Counted from the stretch's first letter, positions 1 to 10,000 are shown. The stretch is 64,000 bases of DNA from Methylomicrobium sp. wino1 (GCF_003932755.1 NZ_CP024202.1:3596001-3660000); one strand, 5' to 3'. Program-made: numbers and translations. The notes: generated by a model not told the origin, from the sequence alone.

Positions 1-25
1 GTACTTTTTAAAAACCCTAAACCCA

Positions 26-1930
26 ATGAATGTTCAATTAATTATTTGCCTGATAGGGCTGTTAAGCCCGTTTTCAGTCGCATCGGCAATGAATATAGAC
101 GATCGGCGCCAGGCATTTTTGAAAGCCGAGAAACAAATTGCGTCAATGAATCGCGGTGCTTTTCCTAAAAATGCCGAAACTCTCAGCGATTATCCGTTAT
201 ATCCGTTGCTCAAGTATCAATGGCTTAAAAATAATTTGGACCGGGATCGAGAGATTAAACATTATTTGAACGATTATTCGGGTATGCGCTATTCAGCGTT
301 GTTGAGACGCGATTGGTTGAAGTATTTGGCGGACGGCAAGCGGTGGCAGGCATTGGTTGAGCATTATCGGCCGACTGGCAATGCCGAGTTAGCATGTCAT
401 TATCAATGGGCCAGATTAAAAACCGGGTTTCGGGATGACGCATTGATCGAAGCCAAAAAACTTTGGACGGTCGGTTATTCGCAGCCAAAAGCTTGCGATG
501 CGCTATTAAACGAATTGATGGCATCGGGTCAATTAACGCAAAACATGATTTGGCGGCGATTCGAGCTGGCCTTGAGAAACAACAGGGTTTCCTTGGCTCG
601 CTATGTTAAAAAATTGCTCGGTCCGAACGAGCAGTCGGCGGCCGACTTTTGGCTCAAGGTGCATCAGTCGCCTCGAATAGTCGAGCAGTCGTCCGAATGG
701 CAAAAAAATTTTCGAATGCTTGGATCGATTTTCGCTTACGGCATCGAGCGCTTGGCCGATTCCGATTTGGATGCGGCGTTGAGTGTTTGGGACGTCAATA
801 AACATCGTTATCGAATGTCGGCCAAGACTGTCGATAAAGTCGAACGTAAGTTAGGCCTATCACTGGCTTTTGCGAGAAGGCCGGGAGCTTATAACCGATT
901 GAGCAGGGTTAACAATGCCGATGCTGCGGCTAGGGAATGGCGGGTTAGAGCGGCCTTGCTCGAACAAAACTGGACTCATGTCATTGAGGCTTTGAACGGT
1001 TTAAGCAAACAGGAAAAAAACCAACCCCGTTGGCAATATTGGTTGGCCCGCGCGTTGAACGAAACCGGGCAGCGCGAACGCGGACATAAAGTGTTTGAAG
1101 CGTTGGCAGGCGATCGTAGTTTGTTTGGGTTTATCGCGGCGGAAACGCTGAATAAGGCGCCAACGCTCTCCGATCGACCGTTGGCATTGACAGCGGAGCA
1201 ATTAGCGAGTTTTGAACGTTTGCCTGCCGTGAGTCTCGTTGCCGAACTAAAATCCATGGGTCGAGAGCCGGAAGGACTTAGGCAATGGTGGTATTTGCTG
1301 GCTAGGCTCGATAAGCAACAAATTCAGATTGCCGCCAAAGTAGCGCAGCAGTGGGGGTGGACGCAAACCGCGGTATTTACGATTGCGAAAGCGGAATATT
1401 GGGATGATGTCGGCTTGCGCTTTCCGCTCGATTATCTCGACGACATCAAAAAACAGGCGCGGCGACAGGCCTTAGACCCGGCTATTGTCTTGGGGTTGAT
1501 TCGTCGGGAGAGCGTTTTCGACCCTAGGGCAAGGTCGCCGGCCGGCGCGCGCGGTTTGATGCAAATCATGCCGCAAACCGGTCGCCAAATCGCGCGAAAA
1601 CTGAATGAAAGATGGCAATCGGAAAATAGCTTGTATCAGCCGAATGTAAATGTTAAGTACGGCACATATTATTACAAACAAATGCTCGACCGTTTCGGCG
1701 GCCATTTTGCCCTTGCCGCTGCCGCTTATAACGCAGGTCCGGGAAGAGTCGATCGATGGTTGCCGAGGCATCAACCGTTACCGGCCGATATTTGGATGGA
1801 AACGATTCCATTTAAGGAAACCCGAGAATATGTCGCTGCGGTTTTAGGTTATGCGATAATTTATCAGCTTATGATGGAACGAGATTCGATTCGGCTCGGC
1901 GATGTCATGAAAGATGTGCAGCCCGGTTGA
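26..1930 (+). CDS. slt: Soluble lytic murein transglycosylase (Slt70)
   Basis: Periplasmic lytic transglycosylase that cleaves the MurNAc-GlcNAc bond of peptidoglycan with formation of 1,6-anhydromuramyl ends. The 634-residue protein has an N-terminal signal peptide (about residues 1-21, ending SVASA), a long alpha-helical superhelical region, and a C-terminal catalytic domain from about residue 475. The catalytic glutamate is Glu495 in the IRRES motif, followed by GARGLMQIMP and AAAAYNAGPGRV, the GEWL/SLT signature blocks. Length matches E. coli Slt (about 645 aa). The ATG at 26 gives the signal peptide. It stands alone, followed by a repeat-bearing gap before fabA. Confidence 0.95.
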   Translation: MNVQLIICLIGLLSPFSVASAMNIDDRRQAFLKAEKQIASMNRGAFPKNAETLSDYPLYPLLKYQWLKNNLDRDREIKHYLNDYSGMRYSALLRRDWLKYLADGKRWQALVEHYRPTGNAELACHYQWARLKTGFRDDALIEAKKLWTVGYSQPKACDALLNELMASGQLTQNMIWRRFELALRNNRVSLARYVKKLLGPNEQSAADFWLKVHQSPRIVEQSSEWQKNFRMLGSIFAYGIERLADSDLDAALSVWDVNKHRYRMSAKTVDKVERKLGLSLAFARRPGAYNRLSRVNNADAAAREWRVRAALLEQNWTHVIEALNGLSKQEKNQPRWQYWLARALNETGQRERGHKVFEALAGDRSLFGFIAAETLNKAPTLSDRPLALTAEQLASFERLPAVSLVAELKSMGREPEGLRQWWYLLARLDKQQIQIAAKVAQQWGWTQTAVFTIAKAEYWDDVGLRFPLDYLDDIKKQARRQALDPAIVLGLIRRESVFDPRARSPAGARGLMQIMPQTGRQIARKLNERWQSENSLYQPNVNVKYGTYYYKQMLDRFGGHFALAAAAYNAGPGRVDRWLPRHQPLPADIWMETIPFKETREYVAAVLGYAIIYQLMMERDSIRLGDVMKDVQPG

Positions 1931-1960
1931 TGTTGTCGGGAAGTATTGATAATGTTCCTT

Positions 1961-2097
1961 AGGAATATGCACGAAATAGCTTATACAAGTAGTAGACTTT
2001 GGGGCTGTTCGGAACTCGCTTGACAGGTCCAGCACCTAAATCCAGACACTGAACCCCCTTCTAACAGTTGTCGAAGTTATTTCATACTCGTTCCTTA
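1961..2097. repeat. Dispersed repeat copies between slt and fabA
   Basis: The slt-fabA gap holds a GGAATATGCACGAAATAG repeat beginning at 1961; its longer match (to about 2025) recurs at 36434-36505. A half copy of the palindromic CAGCACCTAAAT element follows at about 2028. At 2074-2097 there is a reverse-oriented relative of the same family (AGTTATTTCATACTCGTTCC), also seen near 54242, 54467, 54650 and 60324. No coding signal is visible. Confidence 0.6.
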
Positions 2098-2186
2098 TCG
2101 CCATTTCGGATGAAAATTGAGCTGATTTTTTTTGTCATCTAATGGATAATACGCCGTTTAATAAAAATTTAGCTCAGGTACTAATA

Positions 2187-2702
2187 ATGGAGAATCAGCA
2201 TAGTTTTACGCGCGAAGAATTATTAATGTCCGGCAGGGGGGAGTTGTACGGGCCGGAAAATGCGCAATTACCATTACCGAATATGTTAATGATGGATCGC
2301 ATCATTCATATTTCCGACGAAGGAGGTAAGTATGGTAAAGGTGAAATCATTGCTGAATTGGATATTAAGCCCGATTTGTGGTTTTTTGATTGTCACTTTC
2401 AAGGCGATCCGGTCATGCCGGGGTGTCTCGGTTTGGACGCCATGTGGCAATTAGTCGGGTTTTATCTATGCTGGTTGGGTGGTCCCGGTAAAGGCCGTGC
2501 ACTGGGAGTCGGCGAAGTTAAATTCACAGGTCAAGTTCGCCCCACCGCAAAAAAAGTGACATATCGTATTCATTTGAAAAGAGTGATTATGCGAAAATTA
2601 GTCATGGGCATTGCCGATGCCACGATGGAAGTCGACGGTAAGGAAATATACGAAGCGACCGATTTACGAGTGGGTCTGTTTACTTCAACAGAAGATTTTT
2701 AG
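2187..2702 (+). CDS. fabA: 3-hydroxydecanoyl-[acyl-carrier-protein] dehydratase/isomerase
   Basis: FabA dehydrates 3-hydroxydecanoyl-ACP and isomerises trans-2- to cis-3-decenoyl-ACP, the branch point to unsaturated fatty acids; cytosolic homodimer. From the ATG at 2187 the protein is 171 aa, the usual family length, and the catalytic residues fall exactly at His70 (CHFQGDP) and Asp84 ([10 protein letters not shown]). An in-frame ATG at 2142 would add 15 residues with no family counterpart, so 2187 is preferred. The next gene, fabB, starts 31 bp downstream: the standard fabA-fabB pair. The TAG stop lies inside a short duplicated ribosome-binding segment. Confidence 0.96.
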   Translation: MENQHSFTREELLMSGRGELYGPENAQLPLPNMLMMDRIIHISDEGGKYGKGEIIAELDIKPDLWFFDCHFQGDPVMPGCLGLDAMWQLVGFYLCWLGGPGKGRALGVGEVKFTGQVRPTAKKVTYRIHLKRVIMRKLVMGIADATMEVDGKEIYEATDLRVGLFTSTEDF

Positions 2703-2733
2703 GGGCGTAATTGATGGTTAGGGGGCGTAGTTG

Positions 2734-3954
2734 ATGAAAAAAGTCGTAGTGACCGGTTTAGGTATTGTTTCCAGTATTGGAAATAATCGCGAAGAGGTAG
2801 TCGATTCCTTGAAACAAGGTCGTTCCGGGATTTCGTTTGCCAATGATTATCGAGAGCTTGGTTTTAGAAGCCATGTGCGCGGTGCGATTAATATCGATCT
2901 TAATGAATTCATAGATCGAAAAATTAAACGTTTCATGGGCGATGGCGCCGCGTTCAACTATGTTGCGATGCAACAGGCGATCGAGGATTCGGGACTTGAG
3001 GAGTCTGAAATCTCTAATTTCAGAACGGGGTTAGTCATGGGGTCCGGCGGTCCTTCGACATCGAATTTGGTGGATGCTGCGGATATTTTGCGCGAGAAAG
3101 GCATTAAAAAAGTCGGTCCTTACATGGTGCCGAGAACGATGTCGAGCACGAACACAGCTTGTCTTGCTACGCCGTTCAAGATCAAGGGCGTCAATTATTC
3201 GATCAGTTCTGCTTGTGCGACCAGCGCGCATTGCATCGGCCATGCGATGGAGCTGATTCAAATGGGCAAGCAGGATATCGTATTCGCCGGCGGCGGCGAG
3301 GAAGTCCATTGGACGATGTCGCTATTATTCGATGCGATGGGTGCGTTGTCGTCGAAATATAATGAAGCCCCCGAAACTGCATCGCGCCCTTATGATGCAA
3401 CTCGCGACGGCTTCGTGATCTCCGGTGGCGGCGGCGTGCTCGTGATCGAAGAACTCGAGCATGCCAAGGCGCGCGGCGCGAAAATCTATGCCGAATTAAC
3501 CGGTTACGGCGCGACCTCGGACGGTTACGATATGGTTCAGCCTTCCGGCGAAGGCGCTATTCGCTGTATGCAGCAGGCAATGGCAACCGTCGATGCCGAG
3601 ATCGATTATATCAATGCGCACGGCACTAGTACCCCGGTCGGCGATACCAAAGAGCTCGAAGCGTTGCGAGCCGTATTCGGGCAAGGCAAAGTGCCGCAGG
3701 TGAGTTCAACCAAGTCGCTCACCGGTCATGCACTCGGCGCGGCTGGCGTCAATGAGGCGATTTATTCATTGTTGATGATGGAAGAGGGTTTTTTGAGCGC
3801 CTCGGCCAATATTACTGAGCTCGACCCCGATGCAACCGATATCCCTATCGTTCGTGAATTCAGGGACAACGTCACATTGAATACGATCATGTCGAATAGC
3901 TTCGGTTTCGGCGGCACCAACGCGACTCTGATATTCCAGCGTTATAACGGTTGA
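2734..3954 (+). CDS. fabB: 3-oxoacyl-[acyl-carrier-protein] synthase I
   Basis: FabB elongates cis-3-decenoyl-ACP by decarboxylative condensation with malonyl-ACP and partners FabA in unsaturated fatty acid synthesis. The 406-residue protein carries the nucleophile Cys161 in [10 protein letters not shown], His in [15 protein letters not shown] and His in [14 protein letters not shown] (the Cys-His-His triad). An upstream TTG at 2731 is in frame, but the ATG at 2734 gives the conserved [10 protein letters not shown] start. A tandem duplicate of the leader (2701-2716 and 2721-2736) makes a seven-codon mini-ORF, ATG 2714 to TGA 2734, whose stop overlaps the fabB start. Confidence 0.96.
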   Translation: MKKVVVTGLGIVSSIGNNREEVVDSLKQGRSGISFANDYRELGFRSHVRGAINIDLNEFIDRKIKRFMGDGAAFNYVAMQQAIEDSGLEESEISNFRTGLVMGSGGPSTSNLVDAADILREKGIKKVGPYMVPRTMSSTNTACLATPFKIKGVNYSISSACATSAHCIGHAMELIQMGKQDIVFAGGGEEVHWTMSLLFDAMGALSSKYNEAPETASRPYDATRDGFVISGGGGVLVIEELEHAKARGAKIYAELTGYGATSDGYDMVQPSGEGAIRCMQQAMATVDAEIDYINAHGTSTPVGDTKELEALRAVFGQGKVPQVSSTKSLTGHALGAAGVNEAIYSLLMMEEGFLSASANITELDPDATDIPIVREFRDNVTLNTIMSNSFGFGGTNATLIFQRYNG

Positions 3955-4219
3955 TATTTATTAGGTTCCCACGGACTCCGCGCTGGAACCTTCATTCCGT
4001 AGGGTGCGCACCGCGCACCAGCGATTCCTGGTTCCTAACGCGCCGGAGACTTTGAAAGTATTTGTGCATTCCTCATTCCCACCGCTCCAGCGTGGGAATG
4101 CATACCTTTCCTACTTCGGCAGCCATGATATGAGTTCCCACGGAGGACCGTGGAAACTAGAAATTATTTTCCGCGCCCCGAAAAAGGGTACGCGATGCGT
4201 AGCCTATAATTTATTTCGT
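3955..4219. repeat. Intergenic REP-like palindromic repeats
   Basis: The gap before ttcA contains inverted-repeat sequence such as GGTGCGCACCGCGCACC near 4002 and the TTCCCACCGCTCCAGCGTGG block near 4076. Similar blocks occur at 54540-54645 and 60395-60420. A reading frame open from 4004 into ttcA translates this repeat and is not a real N terminus. Confidence 0.55.
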
Positions 4220-5080
4220 ATGACTCATCCGATTCAAAAATCCCGAACCCAATTCAATAAACTGCAGAAACGTTTGCGGCATGCGGTCGGCGATGCGATC
4301 GCCGATTACAACATGATCGAGGACGGCGATAAAATCATGGTTTGCCTGTCCGGCGGCAAGGATTCGTTCACGATGCTGGACGTCTTGATGAATCTGCAAA
4401 AAACCGCACCGGTCAAGTTCGAACTGCTGGCGGTTAACCTGGATCAGAAGCAACCGGGTTTTCCCGAGCATGTTTTGCCCGAATACCTCGAATCCATCGG
4501 CGTTCCTTACCACATCATCGAGAAAGACACCTATAGCGTGGTCAAGCGTGTGATTCCCGAAGGCCAAACCACCTGCGGCCTGTGTTCGAGATTGCGGCGC
4601 GGTACCTTATACGGTTTTGCCGAGGCGAACGGCATTACTAAGATAGCCCTAGGTCATCACCGCGACGATATTTTGGAAACTTTTTTCCTGAATATTTTTT
4701 ACGGCGGCAAACTGAAGGCGATGCCGCCCAAGCTTTTGAGCGACGATAAGAAAAACATCGTGATCCGGCCGCTCGCCTATTGCCGCGAAAAAGAAATACA
4801 ACGCTTCGCCGCGTTCCGCGATTACCCGATCATTCCGTGCAATTTGTGCGGCTCGCAAGAAAACCTGCAGCGCCAGGCGATGAAAGTCATGCTGAAGACT
4901 TGGGATAAACAGTTTCCGGGGCGTTTGGAGACGATCTTCACGAGTCTGCAAAACGTCGCGCCATCGCAATTGGCCGATACTCAACTGTTCGATTTCGCCG
5001 GGCTCAAAGCCAACCCAAACCCGCTAAACGGATGCGAAGCGATCGATGTCGACGCCGGGTTGTCGGTCTTGGCCATGTAA
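4220..5080 (+). CDS. ttcA: tRNA 2-thiocytidine(32) synthetase TtcA
   Basis: TtcA thiolates C32 of certain tRNAs, using an ATP-activated base and a [4Fe-4S] cluster. From the ATG at 4220 the protein is 286 aa. It has the PP-loop SGGKDS (residues 44-49) that binds ATP, Cys119 and Cys122 in [12 protein letters not shown], and a later Cys in CNLCGSQ; these cysteines ligate the cluster. The frame is open to 4004, but the added 72 residues are repeat-derived and hydrophilic without family match. The stop codon abuts the ATG of the next gene with no spacing, so the downstream genes are probably co-transcribed. Confidence 0.94.
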   Translation: MTHPIQKSRTQFNKLQKRLRHAVGDAIADYNMIEDGDKIMVCLSGGKDSFTMLDVLMNLQKTAPVKFELLAVNLDQKQPGFPEHVLPEYLESIGVPYHIIEKDTYSVVKRVIPEGQTTCGLCSRLRRGTLYGFAEANGITKIALGHHRDDILETFFLNIFYGGKLKAMPPKLLSDDKKNIVIRPLAYCREKEIQRFAAFRDYPIIPCNLCGSQENLQRQAMKVMLKTWDKQFPGRLETIFTSLQNVAPSQLADTQLFDFAGLKANPNPLNGCEAIDVDAGLSVLAM

Positions 5081-5812
5081 ATGACCTGCGCAGCTATCGT
5101 ACTGTTCACCGATTTCGGGCCGGACGGCCCTTATCTCGGGCAGGTCGAAATCGTGCTTCGCCAGCTTGCGCCGTCTCATTCTGTCATTCATCTTGTCAGT
5201 AACGCGCCGTGCGGCAATCCCCGAGCTGCCGCCTATCTATTGGCCGCATTGCGGCAACAGTTTCCGCAAGATTCGGTTTTTCTCTGCGTCGTCGATCCCG
5301 GTGTCGGCGGGGCGCGTAAGCCCGTGGTATTGCAGGCGGATGGACAAATATTCGTCGGCCCGGATAACGGCTTATTGAATACCGTCGCCAAGCATGCCGA
5401 ACGCTGCGATTGGTTCGAAATCGTCTGGCGTCCCGAAATTTGCTCGATGAGTTTTCACGGCCGCGATTTGTTCGCGCCGGTCGCGGCACGCCTTGCCCTA
5501 GGTCAAGCGGCAGACGATTTAAAACCTTACAACGTCGATATCGCCGAATGGCATGAAGATCTTACCGAAATTATTTATTTCGACGGCTACGGCAATGCCT
5601 TTACTGGTCTGCGTTACCGTTCCGGATTGGATGGACGGATATTAATGGTCGACGGACGCAGGCTCGAGCAAGCCGGCACTTTTAGCGAAGCCGCAGTAGG
5701 CGCGCCGTTTTGGTACTGCAATTCATGCGGCTTGGTCGAAATCGCCGTCAATCAAGGTCATGCCGAACGGCAAATGGGTCTTCGGATCGGCATGAAGGTC
5801 GCTTATGAATGA
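5081..5812 (+). CDS. SAM hydrolase / hydroxide adenosyltransferase family (DUF62)
   Basis: Member of the duf62 (SAM hydroxide adenosyltransferase) family, relatives of fluorinase and chlorinase that split S-adenosylmethionine into adenosine and methionine using water/hydroxide. The 243-aa protein shows TDFGPDGPYLGQVE near the N terminus, DPGVGG, GPDNGLLN and FHGRDLFAP, the family's SAM-binding and catalytic blocks, and a C-terminal beta-barrel segment beginning IIYFDGYGNAFTGL. It begins directly after the ttcA stop and overlaps the following 5-oxoprolinase gene by 8 bp, so the three genes look translationally coupled. The physiological purpose of this activity is not established. Confidence 0.85.
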   Translation: MTCAAIVLFTDFGPDGPYLGQVEIVLRQLAPSHSVIHLVSNAPCGNPRAAAYLLAALRQQFPQDSVFLCVVDPGVGGARKPVVLQADGQIFVGPDNGLLNTVAKHAERCDWFEIVWRPEICSMSFHGRDLFAPVAARLALGQAADDLKPYNVDIAEWHEDLTEIIYFDGYGNAFTGLRYRSGLDGRILMVDGRRLEQAGTFSEAAVGAPFWYCNSCGLVEIAVNQGHAERQMGLRIGMKVAYE

Positions 5813-8800
5813 AGTCAAACGCTGGCAATTTTGGATAGACCGGGGTGGTACGTTTACCGACGTTGTCGCGAAAAGTCCGGATGGACGCCTGCTGACGCAT
5901 AAATTACTGTCGGATAACCCGGAACGTTACCGGGATGCCGCGCTGCAAGGTATGCGCGATATTTTGAATGTGGGTCCAGCAGAGCCGCTGGCGGATGCCG
6001 TCGAAATCGTCAAAATGGGCACGACGGTCGGCACCAATGCTTTGCTCGAACGCAAAGGCGAACCCGTCGCGCTAATAATCACAAAAGGCTTCAAGGATTG
6101 TTTACGCATCGCTTACCAGAACCGGCCCGATATCTTCGCGCTGAATATCCAACTGCCTGAGCAACTTTATCGAACCGTCGTCGAAATCGACGAGCGGATC
6201 GATGCCCAAGGCAACGTGCTTAAAACCTTGGACGAGCAGCTTGCCGAACGACAGTTACAAACGCTTTATAACCAAGGTTTGCGCGCGATCGCGGTGGTGT
6301 TGCTGCATGCCTGGCGCTATCCTGCGCATGAACTACGTTTGCAAAAAATCGCCGAACGAGTCGGCTTTGCACAAATCTCCATTTCACATCAGGTCAGTCC
6401 TTTAATGAAGATCGTCGGGCGCGGCGATACGACCGTCGTCGATGCCTATTTATCGCCGATGTTGCAGCGCTATGTCGATCATGTTGCCTCAGGCTTGGGC
6501 GGCGAGCGCTCGGATGAAGTTCGCTTGATGTTCATGCAATCGAACGGCGGCTTGACCGATGCCAAGCGTTTCCGAGGTCGCGACTGTATTTTGTCGGGCC
6601 CGGCAGGCGGTATCGTCGGTGCGGTCGCGGTCGCGCAACAGGCCGGTTTCGACAAAATCATTGCTTTCGATATGGGCGGCACCTCGACCGATGTCGCGCA
6701 TTTTGCAGGCGAATACGAACGCAGCTTCGAAACCGAGGTCGCGGGCGTTAGAATGCGCGTGCCGATGATGGCGATACATACCGTCGCGGCGGGCGGCGGC
6801 TCGATTCTGCATTTCGACGGCATGCGCTACCGGATCGGTCCCGATTCGGCCGGTGCGAATCCGGGGCCGGCCGGCTACCGGCGAGGAGGGCCGTTGACCG
6901 TGACCGATGCGAATATCATGCTGGGAAAGTTGCCGCTGTTTCCGGCCGTTTTCGGCACCGAAGGCAATTTGCCGCTCGATCGGGAGCGGGTTGGAGTTTT
7001 GTTCGCCGAACTTTCGCAGCGCATACAAGAGGCGACCGGCGATGATCGACGTCCCGAACAAGTCGCCGAAGGTTTTCTCGATATCGCGGTCGAAAACATG
7101 GCGGCGGCCATCAAGACTATCTCGGTGCAAAAAGGCTACGACGTTTCCGAATATGCCTTGTGCTGTTACGGCGCGGCGGCGGGGCAGCATGCCTGCGCGG
7201 TGGCCGACCGCTTGGGTATGCAGCGTATTGTCCTGCATCCGTTTGCGGGCGTCTTGTCGGCCTACGGCATGGGCCTGGCAGACTTGCGCACGGTTCGACA
7301 AAAAGCCTTGGAGCGGCAATGGCATGAGGTTTCTCTGAACGCTGTAACGCGTGAATTCGACGCGTTGGAACGAGAAGGGCATGCCGAGATTGCCGCACAA
7401 GGCATTGCGGAAGACCGCATCGAAGCGGTTCGCCGCCTGTTTTTACGCTACCAGGGCACCGATACCGCGTTGGCGGTCGAATTTGCCGAACAGTCGGTCA
7501 TGCTGGCCGATTTCGAACGGCAATACTTGCGCCAATTCGGGTTTACCTATGCCGACAAGCCGCTCATTATTGAATCGATGGCCGTCGAAGTCATCGGACT
7601 CAGCGGGCAAGATGCACCGATAACGGCAGAAGAGTATGATTTCGAAGACATCGCGCCGCTGACGATCGAATCGGTTTTTTTCCGTGGACGGCATTGGCAA
7701 ACGCCCGTCTATCGTCGTGAACAATTAAACCGGAGCAGGGTCGTCGACGGGCCGACTATTATCATCGAACCGACCTCGACCCTCGTGATCGACCCAGGCT
7801 GGCGTGCCTCGGTCGATCAGGGACACAATCTGATTCTGACGCGGCAACAGGGCAGCGAACATGTTGCATTAACGACCAGTGTGTCGCCCGATCCGGTCAT
7901 GTTGGAAATTTTCAACAAACTGTTCATATCGATCGCCGAGCAAATGGGTTTCGTCCTGCAAAACACCGCGCACTCGGTCAATATCAAGGAAAGGCTGGAT
8001 TTTTCATGCGCGCTGTTCGATGCGCAAGGCGAGCTGATCGCGAACGCGCCGCATATTCCGGTACATTTGGGTTCGATGGGCGAAACCGTCAAAGGTTTGT
8101 TGCAAAACCGCGACTTTACAATGGCGCCCGGCGATGTTTTTCTGGTCAATTCGCCTTATCGAGGCGGCACGCATTTGCCCGACATTACGATCCTCACGCC
8201 GGTTTTCGATCGGGACCGGTTGCTGTTTTTTACGGCATCGCGCGGTCACCATGCCGATATCGGCGGCATAACACCGGGCTCGATGCCATCGCACAGCCGC
8301 TCGATCGAAGAAGAGGGCGTGTTGACTTCCGGCATCAAGATCGTCGAACAAGGCCGTTTCAACGAGGAGTCGCTGAGGGATTGGTTACTGTCGGGAGACT
8401 ATCCTGCGCGCAATCCCGAGCAGAATATTGCCGATTTTCAGGCCCAGATCGCCGCGAACGAAAAAGGCGCTCAAGAACTGCATAAAATGATCGCGCATTA
8501 TTCATTGGCGGTCGTGCAAGCCTACATGCGCTTCGTGCAGGACAATGCCGAGGCGTCGGTTCGGAAAATTTTGGTCCATTTGCCGGATGGGCAGTTTCGT
8601 TATGCGCTCGACGACGGCGCCGAAATCGCCGTGCGCGTGAATGTCGATCGCGAACACCAGCGCGCGCGTATCGATTTCAGCGGTACTTCGCCGCAACAAT
8701 CCGGTAATTTCAACGCGCCGTCGGCGGTCTGCAAGGCGGCGGTATTGTACGTCTTCAGAACCTTGGTGCAAGACGATATTCCGCTCAATGCCGGTTGTCT

Positions 8801-9422
8801 AAAGCCGCTCGATATCGTCATTCCGGAAGGATCGATGCTCAATCCGAAGTATCCGGCCGCGGTCGTCGCCGGCAATGTCGAGACCTCGCAAATCATCGTT
8901 GATGCCTTATATGGCGCATTGGGCGTACTGGCCGGATCGCAAGGTACGATGAACAATTTGACCTTCGGCAATCAGCGTTATCAGTATTACGAAACGATTT
9001 GCGGCGGTGCCGGCGCCGGAAACGGTTTCAATGGATGTAGCGCGGTGCATACGCACATGACCAATTCGCGCATCACCGACCCGGAAGTGCTGGAATGGCG
9101 TTTTCCGGTCCTACTTGAAACATTTTCGATACGGCACGGCAGCGGCGGCAAGGGCGCATACAACGGCGGCGATGGGGTTGTTCGCAGGATAAAGTTTTTC
9201 GAGCCGATGACCGTTAACATTCTGTCTAGCCACCGCACAACCGAACCGTTCGGATTATACGGCGGCGAGCCCGGCGCCGTAGGTAAGAATAGCGTATGGC
9301 GGGCAAGCGGGGCAGTCGAATCATTATCCGGTTGTGCTAAAGTCGAGATACAAGCCGGAGACGCTTTGCAAATCGAAACGCCCGGCGGCGGGGGGTACGG
9401 TAGTAAAGTGGTTCCTGATTAG
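5805..9422 (+). CDS. 5-oxoprolinase (ATP-hydrolysing), fused HyuA/HyuB type
   Basis: Converts 5-oxo-L-proline plus ATP and water to L-glutamate, recycling a spontaneous by-product of glutamine and glutathione metabolism. At 1205 aa it is the single-chain form seen in eukaryotic OPLAH and some bacteria. An N-terminal hydantoinase A/oxoprolinase domain begins WIDRGGTFTDVVA (ATPase fold) and continues through FDMGGTSTDVA and AAGGGSI to about residue 520. A HyuB-like domain spans about residues 690-1195 and contains RGGTHLPDITILTPVF, GHHADIGG and GGGGYG at the C terminus. The ATG at 5805 overlaps the previous stop by 8 bp. Other hydantoinase substrates cannot be excluded; many bacteria use PxpABC instead. 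Confidence 0.85.
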   Translation: MNEVKRWQFWIDRGGTFTDVVAKSPDGRLLTHKLLSDNPERYRDAALQGMRDILNVGPAEPLADAVEIVKMGTTVGTNALLERKGEPVALIITKGFKDCLRIAYQNRPDIFALNIQLPEQLYRTVVEIDERIDAQGNVLKTLDEQLAERQLQTLYNQGLRAIAVVLLHAWRYPAHELRLQKIAERVGFAQISISHQVSPLMKIVGRGDTTVVDAYLSPMLQRYVDHVASGLGGERSDEVRLMFMQSNGGLTDAKRFRGRDCILSGPAGGIVGAVAVAQQAGFDKIIAFDMGGTSTDVAHFAGEYERSFETEVAGVRMRVPMMAIHTVAAGGGSILHFDGMRYRIGPDSAGANPGPAGYRRGGPLTVTDANIMLGKLPLFPAVFGTEGNLPLDRERVGVLFAELSQRIQEATGDDRRPEQVAEGFLDIAVENMAAAIKTISVQKGYDVSEYALCCYGAAAGQHACAVADRLGMQRIVLHPFAGVLSAYGMGLADLRTVRQKALERQWHEVSLNAVTREFDALEREGHAEIAAQGIAEDRIEAVRRLFLRYQGTDTALAVEFAEQSVMLADFERQYLRQFGFTYADKPLIIESMAVEVIGLSGQDAPITAEEYDFEDIAPLTIESVFFRGRHWQTPVYRREQLNRSRVVDGPTIIIEPTSTLVIDPGWRASVDQGHNLILTRQQGSEHVALTTSVSPDPVMLEIFNKLFISIAEQMGFVLQNTAHSVNIKERLDFSCALFDAQGELIANAPHIPVHLGSMGETVKGLLQNRDFTMAPGDVFLVNSPYRGGTHLPDITILTPVFDRDRLLFFTASRGHHADIGGITPGSMPSHSRSIEEEGVLTSGIKIVEQGRFNEESLRDWLLSGDYPARNPEQNIADFQAQIAANEKGAQELHKMIAHYSLAVVQAYMRFVQDNAEASVRKILVHLPDGQFRYALDDGAEIAVRVNVDREHQRARIDFSGTSPQQSGNFNAPSAVCKAAVLYVFRTLVQDDIPLNAGCLKPLDIVIPEGSMLNPKYPAAVVAGNVETSQIIVDALYGALGVLAGSQGTMNNLTFGNQRYQYYETICGGAGAGNGFNGCSAVHTHMTNSRITDPEVLEWRFPVLLETFSIRHGSGGKGAYNGGDGVVRRIKFFEPMTVNILSSHRTTEPFGLYGGEPGAVGKNSVWRASGAVESLSGCAKVEIQAGDALQIETPGGGGYGSKVVPD

Positions 9423-9439
9423 CAAGATGCTTAAGCTAA

Positions 9440-9622
9440 ACCTAATGCTCATTAAGCCCCGGCAAATGAAAGTACGAGACATGGTGGAGGGTGCGGTCAC
9501 TCGCCCGACAGGACGCCGTTAATACGTCCATGTAGGCTCGACGGCGGCTCCCTGCCGCCGACGCCTGTCAGTCGAGCAACCGCACTCTCTTCGGTTTACG
9601 ATTCAGGTACTTTCACAGTAAC
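9440..9622. repeat. Dispersed repeat family A, intact copy
   Basis: An approximately 185-bp intergenic repeat starting near CCTAATGCTCATTAAG and ending CACAGTAA. An almost identical copy lies at 48995-49126 plus 50608-50680, where an IS4 element has split it. Related copies lie at 13852-14005 and 46812-46915. It holds several inverted segments: GGCGGCTCCCTGCCGCC and a terminal pair TGAAAGTAC (9467-9475) / GTACTTTCA (9607-9615). The rest of the oplAH to tRNA-Ser gap (9623-9909) shows no gene. Confidence 0.75.
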
Positions 9623-9909
9623 AAGTCTGTCATGCTCTCAGGGATGCTGGCATCCAGCGCCACGGATGGAAAGCTTCTAGCTATCCATGCAGTCTGGATT
9701 TCGGCAGTCCCAGCCGAAATGACGACTTACGGGACGCGCCTCTGAATTAGCTGAATCAGCTTACTAATCAGGAAGTGGTTTGATGGATTGTGAGGCGAAA
9801 AGAAGGAATCTTAACTGCTTTCATTAAAAGAAATCCTTCAAGAGAAAGGTGGAAAAAATAGAAAAAAAACTTGAATAAAAAATTCAATCTATTATTATAT
9901 GCGGCTCCC

Positions 9910-10000
9910 GGAGAGATGGCTGAGTGGTTTAAGGCAGCGGTCTTGAAAACCGTCGTGGGTTTGTAGCCCACCCAGAGTTCGAATCTCTGTCTCTCCGCCA
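9910..10000 (+). tRNA. tRNA-Ser (anticodon TGA)
   Basis: The sequence folds as a class II tRNA. The acceptor arm is GGAGAGA pairing with TCTCTCC, then discriminator G and encoded CCA. The anticodon loop is CTTGAAA with anticodon TGA at 9944-9946. The long variable arm (GTGGGTTTGTAGCCCAC) is typical of serine, and the T arm contains GTTCGAATC. It decodes UCA and related serine codons. Confidence 0.95.

Noticed and set aside
4004-4219. 72-residue N-terminal extension of TtcA
   Set aside because: Encoded by REP-like palindromic sequence shared with other gaps. The canonical start MTHPIQ at 4220 gives the family length.
6489-7400. 303-codon open frame on the minus strand inside the 5-oxoprolinase gene
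   Set aside because: Shadow of the strongly coding plus-strand frame. The translation is Arg/His/Gln-rich with no recognisable domain, and the plus-strand protein has intact motifs throughout.
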